Shown one piece after another: positions 1 to 8,604 of a stretch of 64,000 bases of DNA. The translations under genes and the position numbers were made by a program. The notes beneath the pieces are model-generated. The model had not been told where the DNA came from, searched no databases, and was given only the letters and a program-made list of their open reading frames with translations. How positions within the stretch are numbered: the first letter of the stretch is position 1; each line of letters begins with the position of its first letter. This stretch comes from JBBRHQ01 sp963738305 (GTDB taxonomy: Bacteria > Actinomycetota > Thermoleophilia > Solirubrobacterales > 70-9), in contig CAVTVU010000001.1 in NCBI GenBank assembly GCA_963738305.1, positions 682,001 to 746,000 of the forward strand, given 5' to 3'.

Positions 1-484
1 GGCGTCGAGCTTGCGCCGCTGGGCGGCGCTGAGGGTCGCGGCGAACTCCCGCATGCCCGCCAGGCGGGCACTGAGCATGCGGTCGACGAGCTCCTCCCCG
101 GCCTCGGTGATCGCGATCCGGCGCACGCGGCGGTCGTCGGGGTCCTCGACCCGGGTGACGTAGCCGCTCTTGACCAGCCCGTCGACGGCCCGGCTCATCG
201 CGGGCATCGAGAGGCCGATCTGCTCGGCCAGCTCCTTGCCTGGCAGGCCTCCTCGCCTCATCGCCGGCCGGCCCGGAGAGCTCGAGCAGCGCCTTGCACT
301 GGGTCATCGTCAGGCCGCTCTCCTCGATCGCCCGCAGCTGGTTGCCGCGGTCGAAGAGGAAGAGGTGGCGGAGGAAGGCGCCGAGCCGCAGCGCGGTCTC
401 GTCGAACTGCTCTCGCTCACTTCCCTGCTCGGCGCTCCCGGGCGTTGCTTGTCGCAGTTGCTTGCACGGATGTAACAATTGCAC
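1..484 (-). CDS. MarR-family transcriptional regulator (3' end cut by the window, frameshifted)
   Basis: A winged-helix MarR regulator read leftward off the window edge. The N-terminal helix reads ETALRLGAFLRHLFLFDRG, followed by LTMTQCKALLELSG. After a one-base frameshift near 245-260 come the recognition helix LSMPAMSRAVDGLVKSGYV and the wing RVEDPDDRRVRRIAIT, the usual MarR D-x-R-D/R wing. The family binds palindromes in its own promoter as a dimer and usually responds to small ligands. The start is uncertain: GTG at 484 is in frame, while GTG at 420 with an AGGGAA upstream would fit if two bases are spurious. It is divergent from bioA across an operator-rich gap. The ligand cannot be told. 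Confidence 0.75.
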   Translation of the reverse strand, partial: MQLLHPCKQLRQATPGSAEQGSEREQFDETALRLGAFLRHLFLFDRGNQLRAIEESGLTMTQCKALLELSGPAGDEARRPARQGAGRADRPLDARDEPGRRRAGQERLRHPGRGPRRPPRAPDRDHRGRGGARRPHAQCPPGGHAGVRRDPQRRPAAQARR

Positions 485-494
485 AAACGCAATT
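477..494. promoter_or_regulatory. Perfect inverted repeat AATTGC-N6-GCAATT, probable MarR operator
   Basis: Six-base arms separated by six bases, perfectly symmetrical, lying at the 5' end of the marR-like gene in the gap divergent from bioA. Size and position fit an autoregulatory MarR dimer site. Assignment to this regulator is inference from position. Confidence 0.5.
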
Positions 495-500
495 ATTGTC

Positions 501-518
501 GTGTGACAACGATCACAC
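501..518. promoter_or_regulatory. Perfect Crp-type site TGTGA-N6-TCACA
   Basis: The sequence GTGTGA-CAACGA-TCACAC is an exact match to the Crp/GlxR consensus, extended by one more symmetrical pair. It lies 6 bp beyond the putative MarR operator and upstream of bioA. It points to a cAMP-Crp or GlxR-like regulator acting on the divergent promoters. No such regulator gene is in the window. Confidence 0.55.
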
Positions 519-576
519 AGGACCGACGAACGGGGCCCCGAAGCGCTCCTCGCCATTGGGCCCCGCGGCGAGAGTA

Positions 577-619
577 CGATTTCCTCTCAGTGAGAGGAAA
601 TCGAAGTTTCGGCAGTGGC
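577..619. repeat. Dispersed palindromic intergenic element, copy 1
   Basis: A 27-bp palindrome at 577-603 has 13-base arms (CGATTTCCTCTCA) around one central G. It is followed by a conserved tail CGAAGTTTCGGCAGTGGC (602-619). The same palindrome core and tail recur at 27406-27448, with arms of 11 and a loop of 3 there. The element sits just before bioA. It lacks a T-tract, so a simple terminator is unlikely. It could be a REP-like element or an operator. Confidence 0.75.
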
Positions 620-659
620 CTCCGTTCCGCCGGGACGGAATCTAGTCTCGGCCGCGCCG

Positions 660-2011
660 ATGCCGTCTCCCGAGCCACCTCGAGTCGCACCACCGGCCAG
701 CTCGACCACGACCACCTCTGGCACCCCTTCACGCAGCAGCGCATGGTGCGAGGAGGAGCCGCTGGTGATCGAGCGGGCCGAGGGCACGACGCTGATCGAC
801 ACCGACGGGCGCCGCTACCTCGACGGCGTCTCCTCGCTCTGGTGCAACGTCCACGGCCACCGCCACCCGGGATCGACGCGGCGGTGCGCGAGCAGCTCGA
901 CCGGGTCGCCCACTCGACCATGCTCGGCCTCTCCCACCCCGGCGCCGCCGAGCTGGCCGCGCGCCTGGTCGGCGATCGCCCCGGCCGGGCTGAGCCGCGT
1001 CTTCTACTCGGACTCGGGCTCGACCGCGGCCGAGATCGCGCTGAAGATGGCCTTCCAGTACTGGCAGCAGCGCGGCGGCCAGCACGTCCGCCGCACCTCC
1101 TTCGTCCACCTGCGCGACGCCTACCACGGCGACACGATCGGCTCGGTCTCGGTCGGCGGCATCGACCTCTTCCACGCCACCTACCGGCCGCTGCTGTTCG
1201 AGACCCACGCCGCCGAGCCCGGCGACGCCGCCGACCTGGAGCGGGTCCTCGCCGCCCACGAGGAGGAGATCGCGGCGGTGATCGTCGAGCCGCTGGTCCA
1301 GGGCGCCGCCGGGATCCTCGTCCACCCGCCCGGCTACCTGCGCGCGGTGCGCGAGCTCTGCGACCGCTTCGGCGTGCTGCTGATCTGCGACGAGGTCGCG
1401 ACCGGCTTCGGCCGCACCGGGACGATGTTCGCCTGCGAGCAGGAGGGGGTCGCGCCCGACTTCCTCTGCCTCGCCAAGGGGCTGACCGGCGGCTACCTGC
1501 CGCTGGCGGCGACCCTGGCGACCGAGGAGGTCTACGAGGGCTTCCTCGGCGCCGCCGAGGAGCACCGCACCTTCTTCCACGGCCACACCTACACCGGCAA
1601 CCCGCTCGCCTGCGCCGCGGCGCTGGCCAACCTCGACGTCTTCGAGAGCGAGCGCACGCTGGAGCGCCTGCAGCCGAAGATCGCGCCTGCTCGCGCGAGC
1701 TGCTGGCCGGCGTCGCGGCGATGCCCGAGGTGGCCGAGGTGCGCAGCCGCGGCTTCATGGTCGGGATCGACCTCGGCGAGCACGACCCGGCGCTGCGCAT
1801 CGGCCACCGGGTGACGCTCGAGGCGCGCGAGCGCGGCGCGATCGTCCGCCCGCTCGGCGACATGGTCGTGCTGATGCCGCCGCTCTCGATCTCCGAGGCG
1901 GAGCTGCGCCGGCTGGTCGCGATCACGGCCGAGTCGATCGAGGCCGCGGTGGCCCGGCGCCGGCCGCTCGACGGCGAGCCCGGCCGGCGCTGCTCTGCCG
2001 AGGCCGCCTGA
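660..2011 (+). CDS. bioA: Adenosylmethionine-8-amino-7-oxononanoate aminotransferase (several frameshifts)
   Basis: PLP-dependent class III aminotransferase that makes 7,8-diaminopelargonate from KAPA and SAM in biotin synthesis; cytosolic. Recognised by the BioA N-terminal signature DHLWHPFTQ, then SLWCNVHGHRHP, YSDSGSTAAEIALKMA, DAYHGDTIGSVSVGG, the PLP-pocket ICDEVATGFGRTG and the Schiff-base lysine in LAKGLTGGYLPL. The C-terminus reads RPLGDMVVLMPPLSI. The reading frame changes near 750, 868, 975 and 1685, while protein similarity continues across every change, so the gene is probably intact in the organism. ATG 660 is the best start but the first 25 residues are unsure. No other bio gene is adjacent. 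Biotin serves the acyl-CoA carboxylase, whose beta subunit is encoded at 16.7-18.1 kb. Confidence 0.85.
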
Positions 2012-2081
2012 TCACGCCGGCAGCCGCCGCAGCGCCGATACTCGGGTGTGATGGATCCCGCGGCCCGCCCGTAGTAGGGGT

Positions 2082-2624
2082 GTGAGCCAGACGCTGGTCG
2101 CACCCGCCAAGGAGATGCCGCGCTGACGCCGATCTCGCCTTCGAGCGCCTCTACCGCTCGAGCCGCGACGACGTCTACGCCTACGTCGCCGGCCTGCTGC
2201 GCGACCGCTCCGCCGCCGAGGAAGTCACCGCCGCCGCCTTCGAGCGCGCCTACCGCAAGCGCTCGCGCTTCGACCCCGAGCGCGGCAGCCCGCGCGCCTG
2301 GCTCTTCGGGATCGCCCGCAACGCCGCCCTCGACGAGCTGCGCCGCCGCGGCCGCCAGCGCCGAGAGCGCTGACGACCGTCGAGCCCGCCGATCGCGGCG
2401 CCGCCACCCCGGAGCGGCCGAGGAGAGCGAGCGCCGGGCGGCGCTGCTCGACGGCCCTCGGTCGCCTGGCCCGGCGCGAGCGCGAGCTGATCGCGCTGAA
2501 GTTCTTCGCCGGCCTCGCGAACGCCGAGATCGCGGCCACGCTCGGCATCAGCGAGACCAACGCCGGCACCCGGCTGCACCGCGCCATCGCCAAGCTGAGG
2601 GAGGTCCTCGATGAGGCTCCGTAG
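2082..2624 (+). CDS. RNA polymerase sigma factor, ECF subfamily (frameshifted)
   Basis: A sigma-70 family factor of ECF size, about 180 aa once frames are joined. Region 2 reads FERLYRSSRDDVYAYVAGLLRD and AEEVTAAAFERAYRKRSRFD, then GSPRAWLFGIARNAALDELRRRG. Region 4 reads LARRERELIALKFFAGLANAEIAATLGIS, with the HTH ending TRLHRAIAKLREVL. Frame changes occur near 2125, 2360 and 2450. Its last codons overlap the start of the next gene (ATG at 2611), so sigma factor and membrane partner are translationally coupled, as for ECF/anti-sigma pairs. The promoters it controls are unknown. Confidence 0.75.
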
Positions 2625-3890
2625 GGACGAACCCGCCTCGACCCCGCGATCGAGCGCGAGCTGGAGGCGCTGGAGGCGGCGCTCGCCGGCCAGCCGGTCG
2701 GCCACGAGCACGCGATCTGGCCGAGCTGGCCGAGCGACCTGACGCGGACCCGCCCCGCGCCCAGCCAGCCAGTTCGCCGCCGAGCTCGACGCCGCCGTCG
2801 CCTCCGGCTTCGGCGGCGCCGCCGTGCGGGCCGCCTCGGCGGTCTCGCGAACCGGCTCGGCGCGCTGCCGCCGCGGCGGATCGCTGCTGGGCGGCGCCGC
2901 CGGCGGCCTTCGCCGCGGTGGTGATCGCCACCGCCGTCGTCTCGATCGGGGGCTCGGGGGGCGACCAGGACGCACTCGGGCCCCGGGCTCCGGTCCGCCC
3001 GCAGCAGCCGTTCCGGGCTCGCGCCGAGAGCCAGGCCCGCCCCGCGCAGGCCGACGGCAGGCGGCTCGCTCCGAACTCGGCCGTGCGGGCGGCGTCACCG
3101 GTGACTCGGCCGGCGCCGAGTTCCAGGACAGGGCCGGGATCGAGGCGCACCCGGCTCGCCCGGCCGCGCCCTCCCCCAGCGGCCCGTTCGCCTCAAGCAG
3201 AGCCGCCGCGCGGTCGAGCGCTCCGCCCAGCTCGTGCTCGGCACCGACCCCGAGGGCGTCCGCCCGGCCGCCGACCGCGTCTTCGCCGCCGTGGGCCGCT
3301 ACGACGGGATCGTCCTGCGCTCCTCGATCCGCGACGGCGCCTCGGGCGAGGCCGGCGCCGACTTCTCCCTGCTGATCCCCAGCGACCGGCTCGGAGCGGC
3401 GCTGACCGACCTCTCCTCGATCGCCGAGGTCCGCTCCCGCGAGGAGAGCGCCGAGGACATCACCGCGCCGACGGTGACGGTCTGCGACCACCTGCGCGAA
3501 GCCCGGGCCGAGGTCGAGGGCCTGCTGAAGCAGCTGGCCGAGGCCGACAGCGACTCCGAGCGCGCCGCGATCAAGGCGCAGCTGCGCTTCCAGCAGCGGC
3601 GGGTCGCCGCCCTGCGAGCCTCGCTCAACGACCTGCGCCGCCGGGCCAACTTCTCGCGCGTCTCGGTGCAGCTGCTGACCGGCGACGCCGCGGCCTTCCC
3701 CGCCTCCGGCGACGATCGCTGGACGATCGGCGACGCGGCCGCCGACGCGGGCCGCATCCTCGCGGTCGCCGCCGGGGTCACCCTGGTCGGCCTCGCCGTG
3801 CTGGCGCCGATCGCGCTGCTCGCGCTGCTCGCCTGGCTCGGGCGCCGCGCCTGGGTCCGCGCCGGCCGCGAGCGGGCCCTCGAGAGCTAG
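2611..3890 (+). CDS. DUF4349-domain membrane protein, putative anti-sigma partner (frameshifted N-terminal half)
   Basis: The N-terminal part begins MRLRRDEPALDPAIERELEAL (joined across an indel) and resembles short cytoplasmic anti-sigma segments. The C-terminal half, from about 3225, is in one clean frame. It contains a DUF4349-type region (ADRVFAAVGRYDGIVLRSS, LLIPSDRLGAALTDLSSIAEV), a coiled coil rich in Glu, Lys and Arg (about 3500-3640), a beta segment FSRVSVQLLTGD and one or two hydrophobic helices near the end (ILAVAAGVTLVGLAVLAP). DUF4349 proteins are commonly encoded beside ECF sigma factors in actinobacteria and are thought to be membrane sensors. Several frameshifts between 2625 and 3225 make that stretch unreliable. 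Confidence 0.65.
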
Positions 3891-3945
3891 CCAACACCGG
3901 CCAGACGGTCAACCCGAATGACGTATGCGGCAGTTCGGAGGGCGA

Positions 3946-4124
3946 CTAGTCGGTATACGGCTCGAAGTCGGCCTTGCGGGCACCGCAGACCGGGCAGAAC
4001 CAGTCGTCGGGGACGTCCTCGAAGGCGGTGCCGGGGGCACGCCCCCGTCGGGGTCCCCCTCGGCGGGGTCGTAGATGAACCCGCACGAGGTGCAGATCCA
4101 CTGCTGCTTGACGCCGACTTCCAT
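3946..4124 (-). CDS. Rubredoxin (one frameshift)
   Basis: Small cytosolic Fe(Cys)4 electron carrier of about 60 aa. Both metal knuckles are present: WICTSCGFIYDPAEGDPDGG and, after a one-base shift near 4035, FEDVPDDWFCPVCGARKADFE. These give the C-x2-C pairs and the conserved aromatic residues of the family. It starts at ATG 4124. It stands alone, with the sigma/DUF4349 pair convergent and the Nudix gene divergent. The redox partner is not evident; alkane hydroxylase or oxygen-detoxification systems are the usual ones. Confidence 0.85.
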
Positions 4125-4192
4125 GGCGCCGGAAGAATAGACGAGCGCCGGGTCGGGACCGCGGCCGGCGCGGCGGGGATCGCGGACCGATG

Positions 4193-4198
4193 TAGGGT
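4193..4198 (+). promoter_or_regulatory. -10 box TAGGGT of a probable leaderless promoter
   Basis: TAGGGT ends 6 nt before the ATG at 4205. This places the expected transcription start at or next to the start codon. No Shine-Dalgarno sequence is visible. No good -35 was identified. Confidence 0.4.
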
Positions 4199-4204
4199 GA
4201 GCCG

Positions 4205-4848
4205 ATGGGCGAACCACCCCCGGGGCCGGCGGAAGCGTTCAACGAAGGCGAGCCCTCGACCCCGCGCCCGGCCGGCTCGGTGATCCTCCTGCGCCGCGGC
4301 GCCAAGCACGGCGAGCGGGCGCTCGAGGTGCTGCTGCTGCAGCGCAGCCACGAGGCCGCGTTCATGCCCCGCGCCTGGGTCTTCCCCGGCGGCGCGGTCG
4401 ACCCGGGCGACGGCGAGGGCGAGGCGGGGATGCGAGCCTGCGCCGTGCGCGAGCTCGAGGAGGAGGCCGGGATCAGGCTCGAGCCCGGCGCCGAGCTGGT
4501 CCTCTTCTCGCGCTGGATCACGCCGGAGTTCGTCAAGACCCGCTTCGACGCCTGGTTCTTCCTCGCCCTGGCCCCCGCCCACGCGCCGCCGCGAGCCCGA
4601 CGGCGCCGAGATCGTCGACGCCGCCTGGTACCGGCCGCGCGCCGCCCTCGACGCCAACGCCGCCGACGAGCTGCACCTCGTCTTCCCGACGATCAAGCAG
4701 CTCGAGAGGCTGCTCCCCTTCGCCAGCTCCGAGGAGGCGATCGAGGCCTGCCGCGGGGGAGCCGTCGAGCCGGTCCTGCCGAAGCTCGTCGGCGGCACGC
4801 GACGAGGCTCGCCTGGTGCTGCCCGGCGACCCCGACTACCCGGCCTGA
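4205..4848 (+). CDS. Nudix hydrolase (frameshifted)
   Basis: About 213 aa. The Nudix box is complete: GGAVDPGDGEGEAGMRACAVRELEEEAGI matches G-x5-E-x7-R-E-U-x-E-E-x-G-U (given here as the motif at codons for residues 63-91). The N-terminal strand reads GSVILLRRG and the segment LEVLLLQRS leads to the box. After it, FSRWITPEFVKTRFDAWFFL is typical of the NUDT7/8/19 coenzyme A or NADH diphosphatase group. One-base shifts occur near 4595 and 4798. The substrate is a nucleoside diphosphate derivative; CoA or NADH is a guess from that resemblance. Confidence 0.8.
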
Positions 4849-4875
4849 GCCCTCCCGGCGGCGCGCTTGTCGCGG

Positions 4876-4881
4876 TAGTTT
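4876..4881 (+). promoter_or_regulatory. -10 box TAGTTT of a probable leaderless promoter
   Basis: TAGTTT is followed by 7 nt and then the GTG start at 4889, with no ribosome-binding site between. The spacing repeats that seen before the Nudix and Nif3 genes. Confidence 0.35.
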
Positions 4882-4888
4882 TCAGCCA

Positions 4889-5872
4889 GTGACCGGGACG
4901 CTCCCCCAGGAGGTCCGTGACGTCTTCGCCCGGTTCATCACGACCGAGTTCGTGACCATGGACGCGAGCGGGCCAGCCGATCGCCTGGCCGCTCACCCCC
5001 TACTACACCGACGGCGCCCCGGTGATCGAGGTGACGACCGGGCGTCGGCTACCCGAAGAAGGCCGAGGACGCGAGGCGGAACCCGCGGGTCGCGATGCTC
5101 TTCTCCGACCCGACCGGCTCGGGAATCGAGAGCGGCATCCGGGTCCTGGTCCAGGGCACGGCGGAGATCGACGACGCCGACCTCGGCGCCAACCGCGAGC
5201 GCTACCGGCGCGAGTCGGCCCAGAAGCTGCCGGCGACCGTGGAGATGATGCCGCCGAAGCTGGTCGAGGGCCTGTTCAGCTGGTACTTCGAGCGCATCTA
5301 CATCCGGGTGCGCCCGGAGCGGATCTTCGTCTGGCGCGACGGCGAGCGCCGAGCCGGAGATCCTCGACTCCCACATGGAGGAGGTTCGCTCCGGCCACAG
5401 CGAGGAGCCGGCCGCAGCCCCATCGCGCGCCCGCAGGCGCGGCGAGCCCGTCTTGGGACGCGCGGATCGAGGAGCTGGGCGAGCGCCACCCGACCGCCGC
5501 TCTCGCCTGGGTCGCCCCGGACGGCTTCCCGCTGGCGGCCCGGGCCGGGGTCCGCTGGCAGGGCGACGAGCGCCGGGTCGCGATCACCGAACTCGACGCC
5601 GGGCCTGCCGGTCGAGCCGCGGCCGCGCCTGCCTCACCGCCCACGCCCACGCACCCGACTTCAAGTGGCAGGAGAACTTCCAGGTGCGGGGCGACCTCCT
5701 CGAGGCCGGCGAGGGCTGGGCGCTCAGCCCCCGCAAGCTGATCGGGGGCTTCGAGCTGCCGAAGGAGAGCGAGCTGGCCCGCTACCGGCGCAACTTCAGC
5801 AAGTCGGTGCGCTTCTACAAGACCCGCAAGAGGGTCCTGAAGGAGCGGGCGGCAGCGGAGCTGGCGAGCTGA
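4889..5872 (+). CDS. PPOX-class flavin/F420-type split-barrel protein, possibly two-domain (frameshifted)
   Basis: The N-terminal part reads LPQEVRDVFARFITTEFVTMDASGQPIAWPLTPYY across an indel (residues 5-40). It continues as EVTTGVGYPKKAEDARRNPRVAMLFSDPTGSG and VLVQGTAEIDDADLG. This is the pyridoxamine 5'-phosphate-oxidase-like split barrel that binds FMN or F420. The C-terminal half (IEELGERHPTAALAWVAPDG, FPLAARAGVRW) looks like a second, degenerate copy of the same fold, then a basic tail (FSKSVRFYKTRKRVLKER). Frame changes are near 4975, 5045, 5350, 5440 and 5605. Oxidoreductase function is plausible; the substrate is unknown. Confidence 0.65.
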
Positions 5873-5877
5873 GCAGC

Positions 5878-6552
5878 CTACTCGGGCGGGAAGCGGCTCG
5901 AGCCCCGCGAACCAGGGGCCGGGCGGGTAGGCGTGGATCCCCTCCTCCTCCATCTCGGCCCGCAGCCGGCGGAACAGCTGCCCGGCGTTGGCCAGCGCCG
6001 CCTTCAGCTCCGCCTCGGAGCGCTCCCGCAGCCTCCAGAGGAACCAGAGCTGGCGGTCGTTGATGCCGAAGTCGATCTCGTTGTCGATCGAGATCACCCA
6101 GCCGAGGAAGCCGGGGCTGAACAGCTCGCGCAGCGCCACCGGGTCGTACTCGCTGGGGACGGTGGCGAGGAAGCGCTTGTTGAAGTCGATCGACTCGAAC
6201 TCGACCTTGCGCCCGAGGCGCTGCATCACCTTCTCGCCGGCCCCCTCGACCGACTCGACGTTGAAGGCGGGGACGACCTTGGCCAGGTCGGGCATGTGGG
6301 CCTTGGCGAGGATCGCCGCCGGCAGCACCTCCTTGTTGAAGAGGCGGCCGACCTCGTGCTCGTCGGCGTCGCAGCAGGCGCCCCAGAACTCCTGGTTCTC
6401 GGCCAGGCGGCCGGTGAGCCGGTTGGTGCCGCCGACGCAGAGCGCCACCGGGCCGTCCTTGGGGTTGATCCCGCCGACCGCCTCGTAGGTGAGGCCGTTG
6501 CGCTCGCCATAGCGGCGCACGGTCTCGGCCCAGGCTCGTCGGCCTCGCTCAA
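5878..6552 (-). CDS. Uncharacterised protein, DUF3137-like (frameshift at each end)
   Basis: About 220 aa. The centre is clean: GLTYEAVGGINPKDGPVALCVGG, then KVEFESIDFNKRFLATVPSEYDPVALRELFSPGFLGWV (motif spans residues 105-142). This resembles the DUF3137 core, in which a short beta segment is followed by a Phe-Asn-x-x-Phe turn and a helix near a carboxy-terminal stop. No membrane segment is visible in the retained part. A TTG start at 6552 with frameshifts near 6530 and 5895 is my reconstruction. DUF3137 genes often neighbour lemA, and a lemA gene lies 560 bp away across the SCP2 gene. Function is unknown. Confidence 0.5.
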
Positions 6553-6593
6553 GGCCCCGCCTCGCGGGGAGCGGTGAAGTCCTCGCGGCGGGG

Positions 6594-7011
6594 TCAAACG
6601 TCGATCAGGTCCTGGCGGCCGTCGGCCTCGAGCTGCGCCCGGTAGCGGGGAAAGACGGGCTTGGTCAACGGGCACCAGCTTGAGGATCTTCGAGACCGGG
6701 CCCTGGGGCTTGATCTCGCCCCGCGCGATCGCCATCGTCACGTTGACCTCGCCGAGCCAGAAGCGGTGCGCAGTGTCGGCCTTCATCCGCATCGTCACCT
6801 CGGGCTCCATCTCGGTCTCGCCGAAGTCGACATCGCCCGGCCGGCCCTCCTGGAGGCGCACGGTGATCGTCGCCTCGGGCTCGGTGTAGGCGTACTGGAC
6901 GATCGTGTTCGCCTTGCGGAACTTCGGCCCCAGCTCCTCGTCGTCGGCGACGCTGGCGAACATCTTGCCGACCGTGTCGTAGACCTCCTGCGCGTCCTTG
7001 AAATAGGCCAA
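6594..7011 (-). CDS. SCP2 sterol-carrier-domain protein
   Basis: About 139 aa, a single SCP2/sterol-binding domain. MAYFKDAQEVYDTVGKMF opens the fold. ANTIVQYAYTEPEATITVRL and EVTMRMKADTAHRFWLGEVN form the lipid-pocket strands, and ARGEIKPQGPVSKILKLVP is the diagnostic C-terminal helix. The last residues, read after a one-base shift near 6663, are PVFPRYRAQLEADGRQDLIDV. Such stand-alone SCP2 proteins bind fatty acyl-CoA or sterols in the cytosol. It shares direction with the DUF3137-like gene downstream (41-bp gap) and is divergent from lemA. Confidence 0.8.
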
Positions 7012-7112
7012 AGAGCCTCTCCTTCCGCCGTTTCCCGAATCCTACTTTCAGCCCCGCCACGGGATCGCTCATCTAGGATTCCGGGCACCAGGCAATCCCG
7101 ACAGGAGCCTCA

Positions 7113-7703
7113 ATGACCATCGCCCTCATCGTCATCGCCGTGATCATCGTGCTGGCGGTCCTCTACTACATCGGCAAGCGCAACTCGATCATCGCCTCGC
7201 GCAACCGCGTGGACGAGTCCTGGAGCGGGATCGACGTGCAGCTGAAGCGACGCCACGACCTCGTGCCCAACCTGGTCGAGACGGTCAAGGGCTACGCCTC
7301 GCACGAGAAGGAGGTCTTCGAGAAGGCGACCAAGGCGCGGGCCGAGGCGATGTCGGCGCGCGGCCCCGCCCAGGCGGGCCAGGCGGAGGCAAACCTCAGC
7401 GGCGCCCTCACCGACCTGCGCGCCGTGGCCGAGAACTACCCGGAGCTGCGGGCGACCGAGAACTTCCAGCAGCTCAGCCGCCAGCTCTCCGAGCTCGAGG
7501 ACGAGATCCAGGCCTCGCGCCGGATCTACAACTCCAACGTGCAGTCCTACAACACCTCGATCCAGCAGTTCCCGGGCTCGATCATCGCCAACCAGGGCGG
7601 CTTCGGCCCGCGCGAGTACTTCGAGATCGAGGACGCAGCCGAGCGCGAGCCGGTCCAGGTCAGCTTCGGCGACTCCGCGCCCGAGGCACCGGCGGCTTCC
7701 TGA
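7113..7703 (+). CDS. LemA family protein
   Basis: 196 aa with the LemA architecture. An N-terminal transmembrane helix (IALIVIAVIIVLAVLYYIG) is followed by the signature NRVDESWSGIDVQLKRRHDLVPNLVETVKGYASHE, here at residues 30-64, and a long four-helix bundle ending YNTSIQQFPGSIIANQGGFGPREYFE. The bundle faces the outside in family structures. The start ATG 7113 has an AGGAG 7 nt upstream. The acidic C-terminal tail is short. LemA proteins are of uncertain function, sometimes linked to membrane stress. This is one of the few frameshift-free genes in the first 8 kb. Confidence 0.92.
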   Translation: MTIALIVIAVIIVLAVLYYIGKRNSIIASRNRVDESWSGIDVQLKRRHDLVPNLVETVKGYASHEKEVFEKATKARAEAMSARGPAQAGQAEANLSGALTDLRAVAENYPELRATENFQQLSRQLSELEDEIQASRRIYNSNVQSYNTSIQQFPGSIIANQGGFGPREYFEIEDAAEREPVQVSFGDSAPEAPAAS

Positions 7704-7753
7704 GCTCCGGGGTGGCTTCGATGCCCCTCGGCCGGCGGGTCCTGCATCGCGGT

Positions 7754-8604
7754 TTAGGTGACCCGCCATTCCCGTGAGCGCTCGGCTGAGGCGTGCTCGG
7801 CAATGGGTTCGATCCCAGAGCTGGTCGGGCTGGCCACGGTCGGCAATCGCCCGCAGCGTGGTGACGGCGACCCCCTTGCCGGCGATCGTGAAGTGGACCC
7901 GCACCACCGGCCCGAAGTTGTTGCTGGTGTCGGTGGCGTTGAGCAGGGCGACGTAGCGGCCGGGCCTGGCGCGGAAGTGCTTGCCGGCGGCGCCGAAGCG
8001 GATGTAGTTGTAGCCGACGTGGCCGTGCCACAGCCGCGTAGCCCGCGAATCGCCTGCGCTTCCCGCGCCGCAGGCGCCAGTACTCGGCGTCGACCAGCGC
8101 CTTCTCGTCCAGGGCCAGCCGCATCGTGGTCCCGAGGCGCGTGAACCTGGTCCTCGTCAGGGTCGGGTGGCCGATCCGCGGCGGCTCGGTGTCGAAGTTG
8201 ATCTCCGGCACCGGGTCGGCCTCGACGTTGGGGTCGCCCGGGAGTGTTCGAGACGATCACCTCGCCCCGCACCGAGGGGTGGAGCTTGCACTGGAACAGG
8301 TAGGTCCCGGGCGAGTTGAAGCTGAGCTGGAAGCGTGTCGCCCGGCGTGTGCTGCGGAAAGCTGGTCTGGGGATCGGAGTCCTCGCCCTTGTCGTTGGCG
8401 GAGACCCCGGTCACCGAATGGATCGTGTCCGGTCCGACCCAGTACCAGGTGACGTGCTGGCCGAGATCGACGTTGACCTCCGGCTGCGACCAGCGGTAGT
8501 CGCCGATCGAGACCCGGCGGCTGTCCGCGGCCGCGATCGCCGGCAGTGATCGCGAGCCCGACCAGCAGGGCTGCCAGGGCGGGTAGGCAACGAGCCGGCC
8601 TCAC
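7754..8604 (-). CDS. Secreted plastocyanin-like (cupredoxin) protein, third copper protein of the cluster (frameshifted)
   Basis: The protein starts with a Sec-type signal, VRPARCLPALAALLVGLAIT, from GTG 8604. That GTG overlaps the multicopper oxidase stop as GTGA, so the two are translationally coupled. The cupredoxin domain reads VSIGDYRWSQPEVNVDLGQ, HVTWYWVGPDTIHSVTG and, after a shift near 8330, SPGTYLFQCKLHPSVRGEVIV. Ligand-like His, Cys and His are present, but the usual methionine after C-x2-H is missing, so the site may be atypical. A C-terminal extension of about 130 aa (INFDTEPPRIGHPTLTRTRFT) resembles no family I recognise. Frames change near 8548, 8330, 8250, 8035 and 7985. The stop at 7754 is the best guess. 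Confidence 0.65.

Noticed and set aside
493..2103. A 536-codon leftward frame antisense to bioA
   Set aside because: Low-complexity Arg/Ser/Ala translation. The bioA signatures on the plus strand explain the region despite frameshifts.
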